Source: Microthrixaceae bacterium
GTDB lineage: Bacteria; Actinomycetota; Acidimicrobiia; Acidimicrobiales; Poriferisodalaceae
Direction of reading: 5' to 3'
DNA length: 64,000 nt
NCBI GenBank assembly: GCA_011523825.1
Contig: WTFX01000002.1
Location: 58,239 to 122,238, forward strand
Numbering within the stretch: position 1 is the first letter of the stretch; each line of letters opens with the position of its first letter. Below are positions 1 to 8,606 of this stretch, piece after piece. The notes below the pieces were generated by a model. It was not told the origin of the DNA. It was given only the letters and a program-made list of their open reading frames with translations, and did no database searches. Both the position numbers and the translations under genes were made by a program.

Positions 1-2
1 GT

Positions 3-1307
3 GTGAGCGACGACAACTGGCCCTCGCCGATGCCTCGCCCAGGCGACGATGACGACCCGGGTGCCGAAGCCAGCGTGTTCGCTGTCTTCGCCCCGCCCGA
101 AGCTGACGAGCCGCCCGAAACTGCAACGCTGCCCGAAGCTGACGAACCGTCCGAGACTGCAACGCTGGGCGCCGAGCCGTCGGGGGGAGTGCTCGGCGTG
201 CGCAGAGGCTCGCCAACCGCTTCCGGCGTCGGTACGGCGATCCTCAGCGCCGGCGGCGCGGATCACCTCGAACGGCCTCGCAGGCGGATCGGCCCGCTGA
301 GCTGGATCGGCGCTGTGCTGTTGGGTGTGTGGCTGGTGGCGATGCCGCTCACCAGCTCGGTGACCGAGCTGCGGCAGAACACCCAGATCATCGTCATGGT
401 CCTCGCGGTGCTGGGGGTCAACGTCGCCACGGGCTATGGCGGCATGATCAGCCTCGGCCACGGGGTCTTCGTGGCCGTCGGTGCGTTCGCGGCTGCCTAC
501 GCCGTCGACGACCTGGCGCTGCCGTGGGCCCTCTCCATCCTGGCCGGAACTGCCTTCGCCGGCGTCATCGGTGCCTTGGTCGGCCTGCCCGCGCTTCGCA
601 TCAAGGGCATCCACCTCGCACTGGTGACGCTTGGGCTGGCCATCGTGTTCCAGCCGCTCGCCAAGCGAGTGCCGGCATTCTCCGGCGGCGTCAGCGGCAG
701 GGCGGTCGGTGCCGAGTTGGTGCCGCCGTCGTGGTTCGGCACCAGCCGCTGGACCGAAGGGCTGTACCACTACCTGATCTGCTTGGTGGTGGTGGGGCTG
801 GCGATGTGGCTGACGCACAACATCATCAACAGCCGGCCCGGTCGTGCCATGCGTGCGGTGCGCGACAACGACACGGCTTCGGCCGTGTACGGGGTGAACC
901 TGGTGGCATCCAGGGTCAGCACGTTCGCGGTGAGCGCGTCGCTGGCTGGCCTCGCAGGCGCGCTCGGCATCGTGCTGGTGCCGTTCGCCTCGCAGGAGTC
1001 GTACCCGTTCCAGGAGTCGCTGGTGCTGTATGCCACCGCCGTGCTCGGCGGCTTGGGCTCACTGTGGGGCTCCGTGCTCGGCGTCGCTATCCGGGAGGTC
1101 TTCTCGAGGATCGGGGAACTGCTCGGCGACGTGAGCGGGCTGGGCCCGCTCGGGGAATTCCTGCGCCTGCTCGACGAGGAGCAGTTCGTGTTCGGCGTGC
1201 TGCTAGTAGCACTGACGTTCGTCTTCCCGCGCGGCCTCATCGGCATGTTCAAGCGTCGTCAGGACGATCAGGCGCCGCGGGCAGACCGACACGGAGCGCG
1301 GGCGTGA
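3..1307 (+). CDS. livM: Branched-chain amino acid/amide ABC transporter permease (LivM family)
   Basis: A 434-residue inner-membrane permease of the LivM family, one of the two channel subunits importing branched-chain amino acids or related amides. Residues from about 100 on hold many hydrophobic segments and the family-typical SRPGRAMRAVRDND cytoplasmic loop, followed by the glycine-rich ATAVLGGLGSLWGS stretch. The first ~95 residues are an unusual acidic, Pro/Glu/Thr-rich extension with no membrane segment and a duplicated 12-residue unit. The GTG start overlaps a TGA (GTGA at 3-6), so an upstream gene just outside the window, probably the partner permease, is translationally coupled. The tandem binding proteins follow downstream. 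The family call is secure; the substrate is not known. Confidence 0.9.
   Translation: MSDDNWPSPMPRPGDDDDPGAEASVFAVFAPPEADEPPETATLPEADEPSETATLGAEPSGGVLGVRRGSPTASGVGTAILSAGGADHLERPRRRIGPLSWIGAVLLGVWLVAMPLTSSVTELRQNTQIIVMVLAVLGVNVATGYGGMISLGHGVFVAVGAFAAAYAVDDLALPWALSILAGTAFAGVIGALVGLPALRIKGIHLALVTLGLAIVFQPLAKRVPAFSGGVSGRAVGAELVPPSWFGTSRWTEGLYHYLICLVVVGLAMWLTHNIINSRPGRAMRAVRDNDTASAVYGVNLVASRVSTFAVSASLAGLAGALGIVLVPFASQESYPFQESLVLYATAVLGGLGSLWGSVLGVAIREVFSRIGELLGDVSGLGPLGEFLRLLDEEQFVFGVLLVALTFVFPRGLIGMFKRRQDDQAPRADRHGARA
96..167 (+). repeat. Coding tandem repeat, 2 x 36 bp, in the permease N-terminus
   Basis: Two adjacent 36-bp units (96-131 and 132-167) differ at only a few bases. They encode two copies of a 12-residue unit of the form PEADEPPETATL. 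The unit length is a multiple of three, so the copy number can change without a frameshift. Confidence 0.85.
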
Positions 1308-1308
1308 G

Positions 1309-1332
1309 ATCGTTGCTGAATTGACACGCCCG
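1309..1332 (+). promoter_or_regulatory. Conserved upstream element, copy 1 (contains TTGACA)
   Basis: This 24-bp block with TTGACA at 1321-1326 recurs at 3266-3289 with three mismatches. Each copy lies 106-109 bp before a binding-protein start codon. A second shared block, GGAACTA, follows 34-35 bp after the start of TTGACA (1356-1362 and 3312-3318). A -10 box at normal spacing is not obvious, so the exact promoter is uncertain. Confidence 0.5.
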
Positions 1333-1438
1333 AACTCGACATCGCCCGACAGGGCGGAACTAATTTTGTGACGCGCCGGTTCGCGAGCAATCGACTGGGG
1401 GAGCCGGCGTCTCACTTTCACCTACAGGGAGAAACGAC

Positions 1439-3151
1439 ATGATCAAGCGTCGAATGTGGCGCTTGCTGGCGTTGTTGTTCGCATTCTCGCTTGTCGCTGC
1501 TGCGTGCGGCGGCGATGACGACGCGGACGACGCGGGCGCCAGCGAGACAGAGACCGAGACCACTGCCGCGGCCAGCGAGGACGAGGCGATGGACGAGGAG
1601 ATGGCCGAAGAGGAAGAAGACGAGGGCGCCACTGGCGCGCTTGGCGGCGCCGCGGCCGAAGAGGACATCGAGGCGGCTGTAGCCGGCGAGGACGACGACG
1701 AGGAGATGGCTGACGAGGAGATGGCCGAAGAGGAGGAGATGACGTTTGATCGCTCCACCCTCCAGGGCATCTTCGACGAGGCCGCCGCTCGCCGTGCCAA
1801 GACCGTTGCGGAGCTGACCGAGAAGGTGGAGGCCGGCGAGTACGGCGTCGGAGACGACGGCATCCTGCGCGGCCCCGCGGGCTTCGAGATCGACATGAAC
1901 GAGTGCCCCTCGGACTGGTCGAGCACGACGGGCATCACCGACTCGCAAGTCCGGATCGGCCACACCACCGCTCAGTCGGGCAACTTGGCTGCGTACGGCG
2001 TCATCGCCGACGGCTGGGAGAACTACTTCAACTGGATGAACGCCAACGACCCGATCATGGTCGGCGGCTCGCCGCGTGACCTGACGTTGATTGTCAAGGA
2101 TGACGGCTACGTGGCCGCCCAGACGATCGAGTTCGTGGACGAGTTGATCGAGGCGGAGAACGTGTTCTCGATCCTCACGCTGGGCTCGCCGAATACCTTG
2201 GCGGTGTATGACAAGCTCAACGAGGAGTGCATCCCGCAGCCATTCGTGATGACCGGCCACCCGGCCTGGGGCGACCCGGTGAACCACCCGTGGACCACGG
2301 GCCTGCAGATGTCGTACTCGACTGAGTCGATTCTGTGGGGTGCGTGGATCCGCGAGAACCTGTCTGATCTGCTGCCGGTGAAGGTCGCGGGCCTGGTGAT
2401 GGACAACGACTTTGGCTTGGCGTACGAGCTCGGCTTCCACGAGTGGGCTGAGGCCAACACCGATGTGGTGAGCGAGTACCTGCCGGTCCGTCATGACCCG
2501 GCCGCGCCGACGCTGACCAACGAGATGACCACCATCGCGGCGTTCGAGCCTGATGTGTTCATCTCGATGACGGCGGGCAACCCGTGCTTGCTGGCAGTCC
2601 AGGAGGCCGGCCAGAGCGGCCTGTACGACGACATCAACGCCAAGGGCGGTGCGCTGTTCACGCCGTCGGTGTGCAAGGCCATCGAGGCGTACATGAAGCC
2701 CGCCGGCGACTACGCCAACAACTGGTGGATTGTCGGCGGCGGCATCAAGGACTCCACCGACCCGAAGTACGTTGATGAGCCGTTCATCGCGTTCGTCAAT
2801 GACAACCTTGTCGAAGCGGGCCTGGACCCGGCGGTGTCGCTGTACGCCACCGGCTACATGTTCGGCTACCCGTACGGCGAGGCGCTGCGCATCGCGGCTG
2901 ACCTGCCGGGCGGCCTGAACCGCACGAACTTCATCCTGGCGGTGCGTTCGATTGACATGTACCACCCGCAGGCGCTGGACGGCATCAACGCTCAGCTCAA
3001 CGGTTCTGCGGATGCCTACTTCATCGAGGGCTCCGACTTCAGCCAGTTCGATGCGGGTGCGCAGACATGGAACATCATCGGCGACATCGTGGATGTCAAC
3101 GGCCGATCCACCAACTGCGCTTGGGACAAGGACAACGGAGGCTGCCGATAG
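1439..3151 (+). CDS. Branched-chain amino acid/amide ABC transporter substrate-binding lipoprotein, copy A
   Basis: A 570-residue extracellular receptor of the Leu/Ile/Val-binding type (periplasmic binding protein fold I). A basic N-terminus and hydrophobic core lead to a lipobox (VAAAC, Cys23), so it should be membrane-tethered. Residues ~25-100 are an extremely acidic linker rich in EEMAEEEE-like runs. The receptor domain follows, with a typical beginning (SQVRIGHTTAQSGNLAAYG). The start is set by an AGGGAG ribosome site just upstream of ATG. It lies downstream of the LivM permease and next to a close paralogue, so it probably feeds that transporter. The ligand cannot be told from sequence. 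Confidence 0.9.
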   Translation: MIKRRMWRLLALLFAFSLVAAACGGDDDADDAGASETETETTAAASEDEAMDEEMAEEEEDEGATGALGGAAAEEDIEAAVAGEDDDEEMADEEMAEEEEMTFDRSTLQGIFDEAAARRAKTVAELTEKVEAGEYGVGDDGILRGPAGFEIDMNECPSDWSSTTGITDSQVRIGHTTAQSGNLAAYGVIADGWENYFNWMNANDPIMVGGSPRDLTLIVKDDGYVAAQTIEFVDELIEAENVFSILTLGSPNTLAVYDKLNEECIPQPFVMTGHPAWGDPVNHPWTTGLQMSYSTESILWGAWIRENLSDLLPVKVAGLVMDNDFGLAYELGFHEWAEANTDVVSEYLPVRHDPAAPTLTNEMTTIAAFEPDVFISMTAGNPCLLAVQEAGQSGLYDDINAKGGALFTPSVCKAIEAYMKPAGDYANNWWIVGGGIKDSTDPKYVDEPFIAFVNDNLVEAGLDPAVSLYATGYMFGYPYGEALRIAADLPGGLNRTNFILAVRSIDMYHPQALDGINAQLNGSADAYFIEGSDFSQFDAGAQTWNIIGDIVDVNGRSTNCAWDKDNGGCR

Positions 3152-3191
3152 GCAGGCTCCCTACACCTGCTGATCTTCGGATCGGCGCCAC

Positions 3192-3221
3192 GGGGCCGGC
3201 GGGCGGCAGCTCGCCGGCCCC
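3192..3221 (+). terminator. Hairpin between the two binding-protein genes
   Basis: A perfect 10-bp stem (GGGGCCGGCG pairing with CGCCGGCCCC) with a 10-base loop lies 40 bp after the stop of copy A. It has no U-tract, so it may be an attenuator or RNA-stability element rather than a classical terminator. Confidence 0.55.
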
Positions 3222-3265
3222 TGCGCGCCCGGTGGGCCACATCGCGGCCCGAGCACAGATTCGAA

Positions 3266-3289
3266 ATCGTTGCAGAATTGACATACCCG
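3266..3289 (+). promoter_or_regulatory. Conserved upstream element, copy 2 (contains TTGACA)
   Basis: Second copy of the 24-bp block seen at 1309-1332, with TTGACA at 3278-3283. It shows that the duplication of the binding-protein gene included its control region, and that selection or recent origin has kept it while the DNA between the element and the start codon has diverged. Confidence 0.5.
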
Positions 3290-3398
3290 CCCGGTGACCA
3301 GCCGTGAGACGGGAACTAGCGTCTCGGTAGACTGGCTGAGGCATCTGTGCGATTCCGCTGCCGGTTCGTGCTTTTGCAACCAATTGGGGAGACACAAC

Positions 3399-5114
3399 AT
3401 GACGAAGCGTCGAATGTGGCGCTTGCTAGCTCTGCTCTTCGCGTTCTCGCTCGTAGCCGCTGCATGCGGCGGCGGCGATGACGACGCAGATGCCGACGCT
3501 GGCGAGACAGAAACCGAGACCACCGCCGCGCCGAGCGAAGACGAGGCGATGGACGAGGAGGAGATGGCCGAAGAGGAAGACGACGAGGGCGCCACCGGTG
3601 CTCTCGGCGGTGCTGCGGCCGAGGAAGACATCGAAGCCGCCGTTGCCGGCGAGGACGAAGACGAGGAGATGGCCGAAGAGGAGATGATGGAGGAGGAGGA
3701 GATGATGTTTGATCGCTCCACCCTCGACGGCATCTTCGAAGAGGCTGCCGCCCGTCGCGCCAAGGCAGTCGCATCGCTGACCGAGAAGATCGAGTCGGGC
3801 GAGTACGGCGTCGGAGACGACGGCATCCTGCGCGGACCCGCTGGCTTCAACATCGACATCGGCGCGTGCCCGAGCGACTGGTCGGACACGACGGGTATCA
3901 CCGACTCGCAGATCCGGATCGGTCACACCACGGCTCAGTCGGGCAACCTGGCTGCGTACGGCAACATCGCCTACGGCTGGGAGAACTACTTCAACTGGAT
4001 CAACGAGAACGACCCGATCATGGTCGGCGGCTCGCCGCGTGACCTGACGCTGATCATCAAGGACGACGCCTATGTCGCCGCTCAGACGATCGAGTTCGTG
4101 GACGAGCTGATCGAGGCGGAGAACGTGTTCTCGATCCTGACGCTGGGCTCGCCGAACACCTTGGCGGTGTACGACAAGATCAACGAGGAGTGCATCCCGC
4201 ACCCGTTCGTGATGACCGGCCACCCGGCCTGGGGCGACCCGGTGAACCACCCGTGGACCACCATCATGCAGATGTCGTACTCGACTGAGTCGATTCTGTG
4301 GGGCGCTTGGATCCGGGAGAACCTGCCCGACCTGCTGCCGGTGAAGGTTGCCGGCCTGGTGATGGACAACGACTTCGGTCTGGCCTACGAGCTGGGCTTC
4401 CACGAGTGGGCTGAGGCCAACACCGACGTGGTGAGCGAGTACCTGCCCGTGCGTCACGACCCGGCTGCGCCGACGCTGACCAACGAGATGACGACCATCT
4501 TGGCGTTCGAGCCTGATGTGTTCATCTCGATGACGGCGGGCAACCCGTGCTTGCTGGCAGTCCAGGAGGCCGGCCAGAGCGGCCTGTACGACGACATCAA
4601 CGCCAAGGGCGGTGCGCTCTTCACGCCGTCGGTGTGCAAGGGCATTGAGGCCTACATGAAGCCCGCCGGTGATGCGGCGGACGGCTGGTGGATCATCGGC
4701 GGTGGGTCGAAGGACTCCACCGACCCGAAGTTCATCGATGAGCCGTTCATGTCGTTCGTCAACAGCAACCTCGAGGCAGGTGGCTTGGACCCGGCGGTGT
4801 CGCTGTACGCCATCGGCTACACCTACGGCTACCCCTACGGCGAGGCGCTGCGCATTGCGGCTGATCTGCCGGGCGGCCTGAACCGCACGAACTTCATCCT
4901 GGCGGTGCGGTCGATCGACATGTACCACCCGATGCTTCTTGACGGCATCATCACCCAGCTCAACGGCAACGCCGATGCGTACTTCGTTGAGGGTTCGGAC
5001 TTCAGCCAGTTCAATGCGACTGAGCAGACTTGGACCCAGGTCGGCGATGTCGTGGACGTCAATGGCAAGTCGACGAATTGCGCCTGGGACAAGGACAACG
5101 GCGGCTGCCGCTAG
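3399..5114 (+). CDS. Branched-chain amino acid/amide ABC transporter substrate-binding lipoprotein, copy B
   Basis: A 571-residue tandem paralogue of the preceding gene, with long identical stretches throughout the receptor domain. It shares the MxKRRMWRLLALLFAFSL signal, the lipobox cysteine and a similar acidic linker, although the linker sequence has drifted (more EEMMEEEE). The ORF is open further upstream, but the ATG at 3399 follows a GGGGAG ribosome site and gives the canonical signal peptide. The most visible receptor differences lie at scattered sites such as LNEECIPQP versus INEECIPHP, which would fit divergence in ligand preference or expression. It ends at a strong hairpin. Confidence 0.9.
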   Translation: MTKRRMWRLLALLFAFSLVAAACGGGDDDADADAGETETETTAAPSEDEAMDEEEMAEEEDDEGATGALGGAAAEEDIEAAVAGEDEDEEMAEEEMMEEEEMMFDRSTLDGIFEEAAARRAKAVASLTEKIESGEYGVGDDGILRGPAGFNIDIGACPSDWSDTTGITDSQIRIGHTTAQSGNLAAYGNIAYGWENYFNWINENDPIMVGGSPRDLTLIIKDDAYVAAQTIEFVDELIEAENVFSILTLGSPNTLAVYDKINEECIPHPFVMTGHPAWGDPVNHPWTTIMQMSYSTESILWGAWIRENLPDLLPVKVAGLVMDNDFGLAYELGFHEWAEANTDVVSEYLPVRHDPAAPTLTNEMTTILAFEPDVFISMTAGNPCLLAVQEAGQSGLYDDINAKGGALFTPSVCKGIEAYMKPAGDAADGWWIIGGGSKDSTDPKFIDEPFMSFVNSNLEAGGLDPAVSLYAIGYTYGYPYGEALRIAADLPGGLNRTNFILAVRSIDMYHPMLLDGIITQLNGNADAYFVEGSDFSQFNATEQTWTQVGDVVDVNGKSTNCAWDKDNGGCR

Positions 5115-5178
5115 GCAATTGCCACTAGGGGATCAGCAGTGCTGCTGTTGATCACCTAGCAGACCGAACGGTCAACGT

Positions 5179-5212
5179 AGAGGGCCGGCGGGCATCTGCC
5201 CGCCGGCCCTCT
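5179..5212 (+). terminator. Strong hairpin terminator between convergent genes
   Basis: A perfect 16-bp inverted repeat (AGAGGGCCGGCGGGCA and its complement) with a two-base centre lies between the binding protein and the convergent nitroreductase fusion. There is no clear T-tract on either side. It could end transcription in both directions. Confidence 0.7.
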
Positions 5213-5261
5213 CGCGTTCGTGTCGTGTTCGGCGGCCAGTCAGCGAATGCCGGGCGGCTTG

Positions 5262-6443
5262 TCAATCGCCGTCGACGATGGCCTTGACACCCTCGACCAC
5301 TCGCTGCATGTTGGCCCGCAGCACGGCCCGGCGCCGGTTCAGCACCCGCTGCTCCTTGGCGGGGTCGCGCAGTGCCATGGGCACGGTGCCGTTGTTCTCC
5401 TGGCCGATGAGCATCGAGAACCGCAGCCGGCTGCCGCCGCCCTGCTCGGCGAGATCGAACCGCCACACCGCACCCGGCTTCTCGGTGTCGGTGACCCGCC
5501 ACTCGAACGCTGTGCGCTCCTCCCAGGCGGTCACGATGCAGTCGGTCTCCCAGTCGAAAACGTCGGGGATGGAGTTGCGGCCGCGGAACGTCGAGCCCAC
5601 GCCCGGATCGCCCTCCGAGGTCCACCCGGCGCCCAGGAATTCTTCGGAGAACTGCGCCGGCATGCTGATGTCGGTGATGACCTCCCAGACCGCACGGGGT
5701 CGGGCGTCGGTGTCGATCTCGGCCACCACACCCTGCACGTCGGCCACCCGGGCGGTGCCGTCGGCGCTGGGCCGCTGGCGGGTGAAGCCCCACTGGTCGA
5801 AGTAGGTGATCTCGCTCGCCGGACGTCGCGGCGCCGGCGAGAAGTCGGTTCCCTTGGTGTACGCCACCGGGAAGCACACGAGCGTGGTGAGACCCGGCGG
5901 CATGCCCAGCAGCTCAGCCACCTCTTCGGACTTGTTGTTGAGCATCGTGGCGTACGCGGTGCCCAAGCCCCGGGAGCGAAGTGCCAGGTTGAAGCTCCAC
6001 GCGGAGGGGATGGCGCTGTCGAACAGCCCCGGCCGGCCGGTGTTGTCGTGGATGCCCCAGATCGCCAGCATCACGAGCGCCGGGGCCTTCGCATAGTTCT
6101 CCACGAGGTACGCGCTGGAGCTGACGATGTGCTCCTTGGGGTGGCCGGTGCCATCGAGGCGTCCCCGGGCGTTGATGAAGATGGTGCCCACCTCGGCGTA
6201 GAGCTCGCCGAGCCGGTCCTTGAGGTCTTGGTCGCGGATCACGATCCAGCGGCGGCTGGCATCGTTGCCGCCCGTCGGGGCCTGCTCAGCGAGGTCGATG
6301 CACTCGAAGATCACCTCGTCGCTGACCCAGCGGTCGAAGTCGAGCCGCTTGCGCACCGCCCTCGTCGTGGTCAGCAGGCGATCCACCTGGTCGAGGTCGA
6401 AACCGGCCTCGGAGATGCGTTCTCCGGTATCAGAATTCTGCAT
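5262..6443 (-). CDS. Nitroreductase - SRPBCC (polyketide cyclase/START-like) fusion protein
   Basis: A 393-residue two-domain protein. Residues ~20-225 form a nitroreductase-type flavoprotein domain: RAVRKRLDF near the start, EQAPTGGNDASRRWIVI for FMN binding, and a C-terminal part with AWSFNLALRSRGLGT. Residues ~235-390 look like an SRPBCC hydrophobic-ligand domain (RAVWEVITDISMPAQFSEEFLGA, then a GVGSTFRGRN beta region). Stand-alone versions of both are common; the fusion is unusual. A flavin-dependent reductase whose hydrophobic substrate is held by the C-terminal domain is inferred. A TAGGGT box exactly 6 bases upstream of ATG suggests a leaderless mRNA. It is divergent from an acyl-CoA dehydrogenase. 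Confidence 0.85.
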   Translation of the reverse strand: MQNSDTGERISEAGFDLDQVDRLLTTTRAVRKRLDFDRWVSDEVIFECIDLAEQAPTGGNDASRRWIVIRDQDLKDRLGELYAEVGTIFINARGRLDGTGHPKEHIVSSSAYLVENYAKAPALVMLAIWGIHDNTGRPGLFDSAIPSAWSFNLALRSRGLGTAYATMLNNKSEEVAELLGMPPGLTTLVCFPVAYTKGTDFSPAPRRPASEITYFDQWGFTRQRPSADGTARVADVQGVVAEIDTDARPRAVWEVITDISMPAQFSEEFLGAGWTSEGDPGVGSTFRGRNSIPDVFDWETDCIVTAWEERTAFEWRVTDTEKPGAVWRFDLAEQGGGSRLRFSMLIGQENNGTVPMALRDPAKEQRVLNRRRAVLRANMQRVVEGVKAIVDGD

Positions 6444-6449
6444 TTCGGT

Positions 6450-6455
6450 ACCCTA
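6450..6455 (-). promoter_or_regulatory. -10 box of a probable leaderless promoter (nitroreductase fusion)
   Basis: TAGGGT on the minus strand ends 6 bases before the ATG at 6443, placing the expected transcription start at or beside the initiation codon. No Shine-Dalgarno sequence is present. Confidence 0.5.
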
Positions 6456-6517
6456 AATCGCCGCCGTACAGCGGTGCCGAGCCCCGCAGTCCCGTGGTCG
6501 AATCCGAGGAGGGCGCA

Positions 6518-7660
6518 GTGCAGTTGACTGACGAGCAGCAGCAGATCCGCGACGTTGCCAGAGCATTCGCGCAGCGCGAAATCGCGCCGCACGCCGCTGA
6601 CTGGGACCGGGCAGGCGGAGCGCCCCGCGAGCTCTACAGCAAGATGGCCGACGTCGGGCTGATGGGCGTGATGGTCGACCCGTGCTGGGGCGGCGCAGGC
6701 GCCGACTTCGTGTCGTACGCGCTGGCCATCGAGGAGATTTCCGCAGCCGACGGCGGGATCAGCAACATGATGGCGGCGAACAACTCGCCGGTCGCGGTGG
6801 CGATCCAGCAGTCGGGCACCGACCAGCAGCGGCGCGACTATCTCACCAAGCTCACCAGCGGCGAGTGGCTGGGCTGTATCCACCTCACCGAGCCCCACAC
6901 CGGTTCCGACGCCGCCGCCATCCGCACGCGGGCCACCCGCGACGGCGACGAGTATGTCCTGAACGGCCACAAGGCGTTCATCACCGCGGGCTCGAGCGCG
7001 GATGTGGCGATGATCGTGGCGGTGACCGATCCGAGCGCTGGCAAGCGAGGCATGACCACGTTCATCACGCCCACCGACAACCCCGGCTATCGCGTGATCG
7101 CCAAGGAAGACAAGCTCGGTCACCGCACCAATGACACTTGCCAGGTGGTCTTCGAGGACATGCGGGTGCCCGCCAGCGACGTTCTCGGCGAGATCGGGCG
7201 TGGCCTCGGCATTGCGTTGGGCAACCTGTCGCTGGGCCGCATCGGCGTCGCGGCCCAAGCCACCGGCGGCGCACGGGCCGCGTTGAAGGCCGCGCATTCC
7301 TATGCCCAGGAGCGCGAAGCCTTCGGGCGCCCCATCGTCGAGCACCAGGCGATCTCGTTCACGCTCGCCGAGATGGCCACCCAGATCGAAGCGGCACGCC
7401 AGCTCTACCTGCACGCGGCGCAGATGCGCGATCAGGGGCTCGAATGCGCCCGGGAAGCCTCGATGGCCAAGCTGTTCGCGTCGGAGATGGCCGAGCGGGT
7501 GGCGTCGAAGGCCATCCAGATCCACGGCGGCTACGGCTTCCTGAACGACTACCCGGTGGAGAAGATCTACCGCGACGTGCGGGTGTACCAGATCTACGAG
7601 GGCACCTCGGAGGTTCAGAAGCTGCTGATCAGCCGCATGCTCGACGGCGTCGAGGGCTAG
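6518..7660 (+). CDS. Acyl-CoA dehydrogenase
   Basis: A 380-residue FAD-dependent acyl-CoA dehydrogenase that introduces an alpha,beta double bond into acyl-CoAs. Typical blocks are the N-terminal LTDEQQQIRDVARAFAQREI, the FAD/substrate loop CIHLTEPHTGSDAAAIRTRA, the KEDKLGHRTNDTCQVVFEDM region, and the C-terminal QIHGGYGFLNDYPVEKIYRD, IYEGTSEVQ signature. The glutamate of YEGTSE is the usual catalytic base of many members. GTG at 6518 is preferred over GTG at 6494 because GAGGAG precedes it by 6 bases and the protein then begins where the family begins. The substrate chain length is unknown. Confidence 0.9.
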   Translation: MQLTDEQQQIRDVARAFAQREIAPHAADWDRAGGAPRELYSKMADVGLMGVMVDPCWGGAGADFVSYALAIEEISAADGGISNMMAANNSPVAVAIQQSGTDQQRRDYLTKLTSGEWLGCIHLTEPHTGSDAAAIRTRATRDGDEYVLNGHKAFITAGSSADVAMIVAVTDPSAGKRGMTTFITPTDNPGYRVIAKEDKLGHRTNDTCQVVFEDMRVPASDVLGEIGRGLGIALGNLSLGRIGVAAQATGGARAALKAAHSYAQEREAFGRPIVEHQAISFTLAEMATQIEAARQLYLHAAQMRDQGLECAREASMAKLFASEMAERVASKAIQIHGGYGFLNDYPVEKIYRDVRVYQIYEGTSEVQKLLISRMLDGVEG

Positions 7661-7677
7661 CTGCGGCGGCCAGGTCG

Positions 7678-8538
7678 CTACTCGATGCCGAGCTGCCGTC
7701 CGGCCCGCCAGGCGTCGGCAACGTCGCACATGCGGGTGTAGCTCACGCCCAGGTCGGTCATCTGGGAGATCCAGCGCTCCATCTCGTACAGGCGCCCGCC
7801 CCGGCCGATCGCCTGCGGGTGGAAGGTGACCGTGCACACGCCGTGCTGCACTTCGCTGGTCATCCACTTCACATCCGACAGGAACGTGTCGAACATCGTG
7901 CCGGGGTTCTCCAGCCCGGTGAGGATCGTGTTCTTGAACGTCACGAACTCCAGGTGGACGTAGTCGTCGAGGTGCCAGCTGAACGGCAACTCCACCAGGT
8001 CGACCTGCTCGCCGAACTCCATCGGCCCGTCGAGCGGGAACTGATCGCCGGTGCGCAGCCAGTACGGCGCGTAGTCGTGGCCCATGAGCGACGAGTCGTA
8101 GCTGAGGCCGTATTCCATCAGCAGGTCGATCGTCCATGGATTGATGTCACCAGACGGCGCCCGGTAGCCCTTCGGCGGAGCGCCGGTGAGCGATTCGATC
8201 TGGGCGAAGGTTCGCTCGAGGATGGCGCGCTCCTCGTCCTCGCTGAGCCGGGGGTTGTACTCGTGGGCGTAGCCGTGCAGCCCCACTTCACAGCCGGCGT
8301 CGACGACCATCTTGGCGGCGTCGGGGTAGGTGTCGATCGAGTGGCCCGGGATGAAGAAGGTGCTCGGGATGTCGTGGCGGGCCAGCAGCTTCAGGATCCG
8401 TGGCACGGCGACGGCGCCGAACTCGCCACGTGAGATCGGCGTGGGTGTGGTCTGCCGACGGGCGATCCACAGCGATGGTCCATCGAAGTCGAAGGTGAGG
8501 CAGACGTAGCCCGCCGGATTGTCAGGAATGGTCCCCAT
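7678..8538 (-). CDS. Polysaccharide deacetylase family protein
   Basis: A 286-residue NodB-fold deacetylase-like protein. It shows the metal-binding start (LTFDFDGPSLW), the FIPGHSIDTYPD block, HGYAHE (the usual HxxxH metal ligands), the KGYRAPSGDINPWTIDLL arginine motif, and a late VTFHPQAIGRG histidine motif. This arrangement matches the allantoinase/PuuE-like branch more than cell-wall chitin deacetylases. No signal peptide is present, so a cytoplasmic amide substrate is likely. An upstream extension is open, but ATG at 8538 directly precedes the catalytic domain. It is convergent with the acyl-CoA dehydrogenase, 17 bp apart. Confidence 0.85.
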   Translation of the reverse strand: MGTIPDNPAGYVCLTFDFDGPSLWIARRQTTPTPISRGEFGAVAVPRILKLLARHDIPSTFFIPGHSIDTYPDAAKMVVDAGCEVGLHGYAHEYNPRLSEDEERAILERTFAQIESLTGAPPKGYRAPSGDINPWTIDLLMEYGLSYDSSLMGHDYAPYWLRTGDQFPLDGPMEFGEQVDLVELPFSWHLDDYVHLEFVTFKNTILTGLENPGTMFDTFLSDVKWMTSEVQHGVCTVTFHPQAIGRGGRLYEMERWISQMTDLGVSYTRMCDVADAWRAGRQLGIE

Positions 8539-8606
8539 GAGTGCCGTTCTAGCCCAACCAGCCTGACCATGGCGCAGCGGAGGGCTGCCATAGGCTCGGC
8601 CGCCGT

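Noticed and set aside
1418..2965. Long minus-strand ORF of 515 codons opposite the first binding-protein gene
   Set aside because: It is a reading-frame shadow caused by high GC; its protein is Arg/Val/His-rich without domain features, and the plus-strand gene is certain. Similar shadows occur opposite the second binding protein, the acyl-CoA ligase, the molybdenum hydroxylase and hsdR.
6371..8137. 588-codon minus-strand ORF spanning the acyl-CoA dehydrogenase
   Set aside because: It lies across two well-supported genes and has shadow-type composition.
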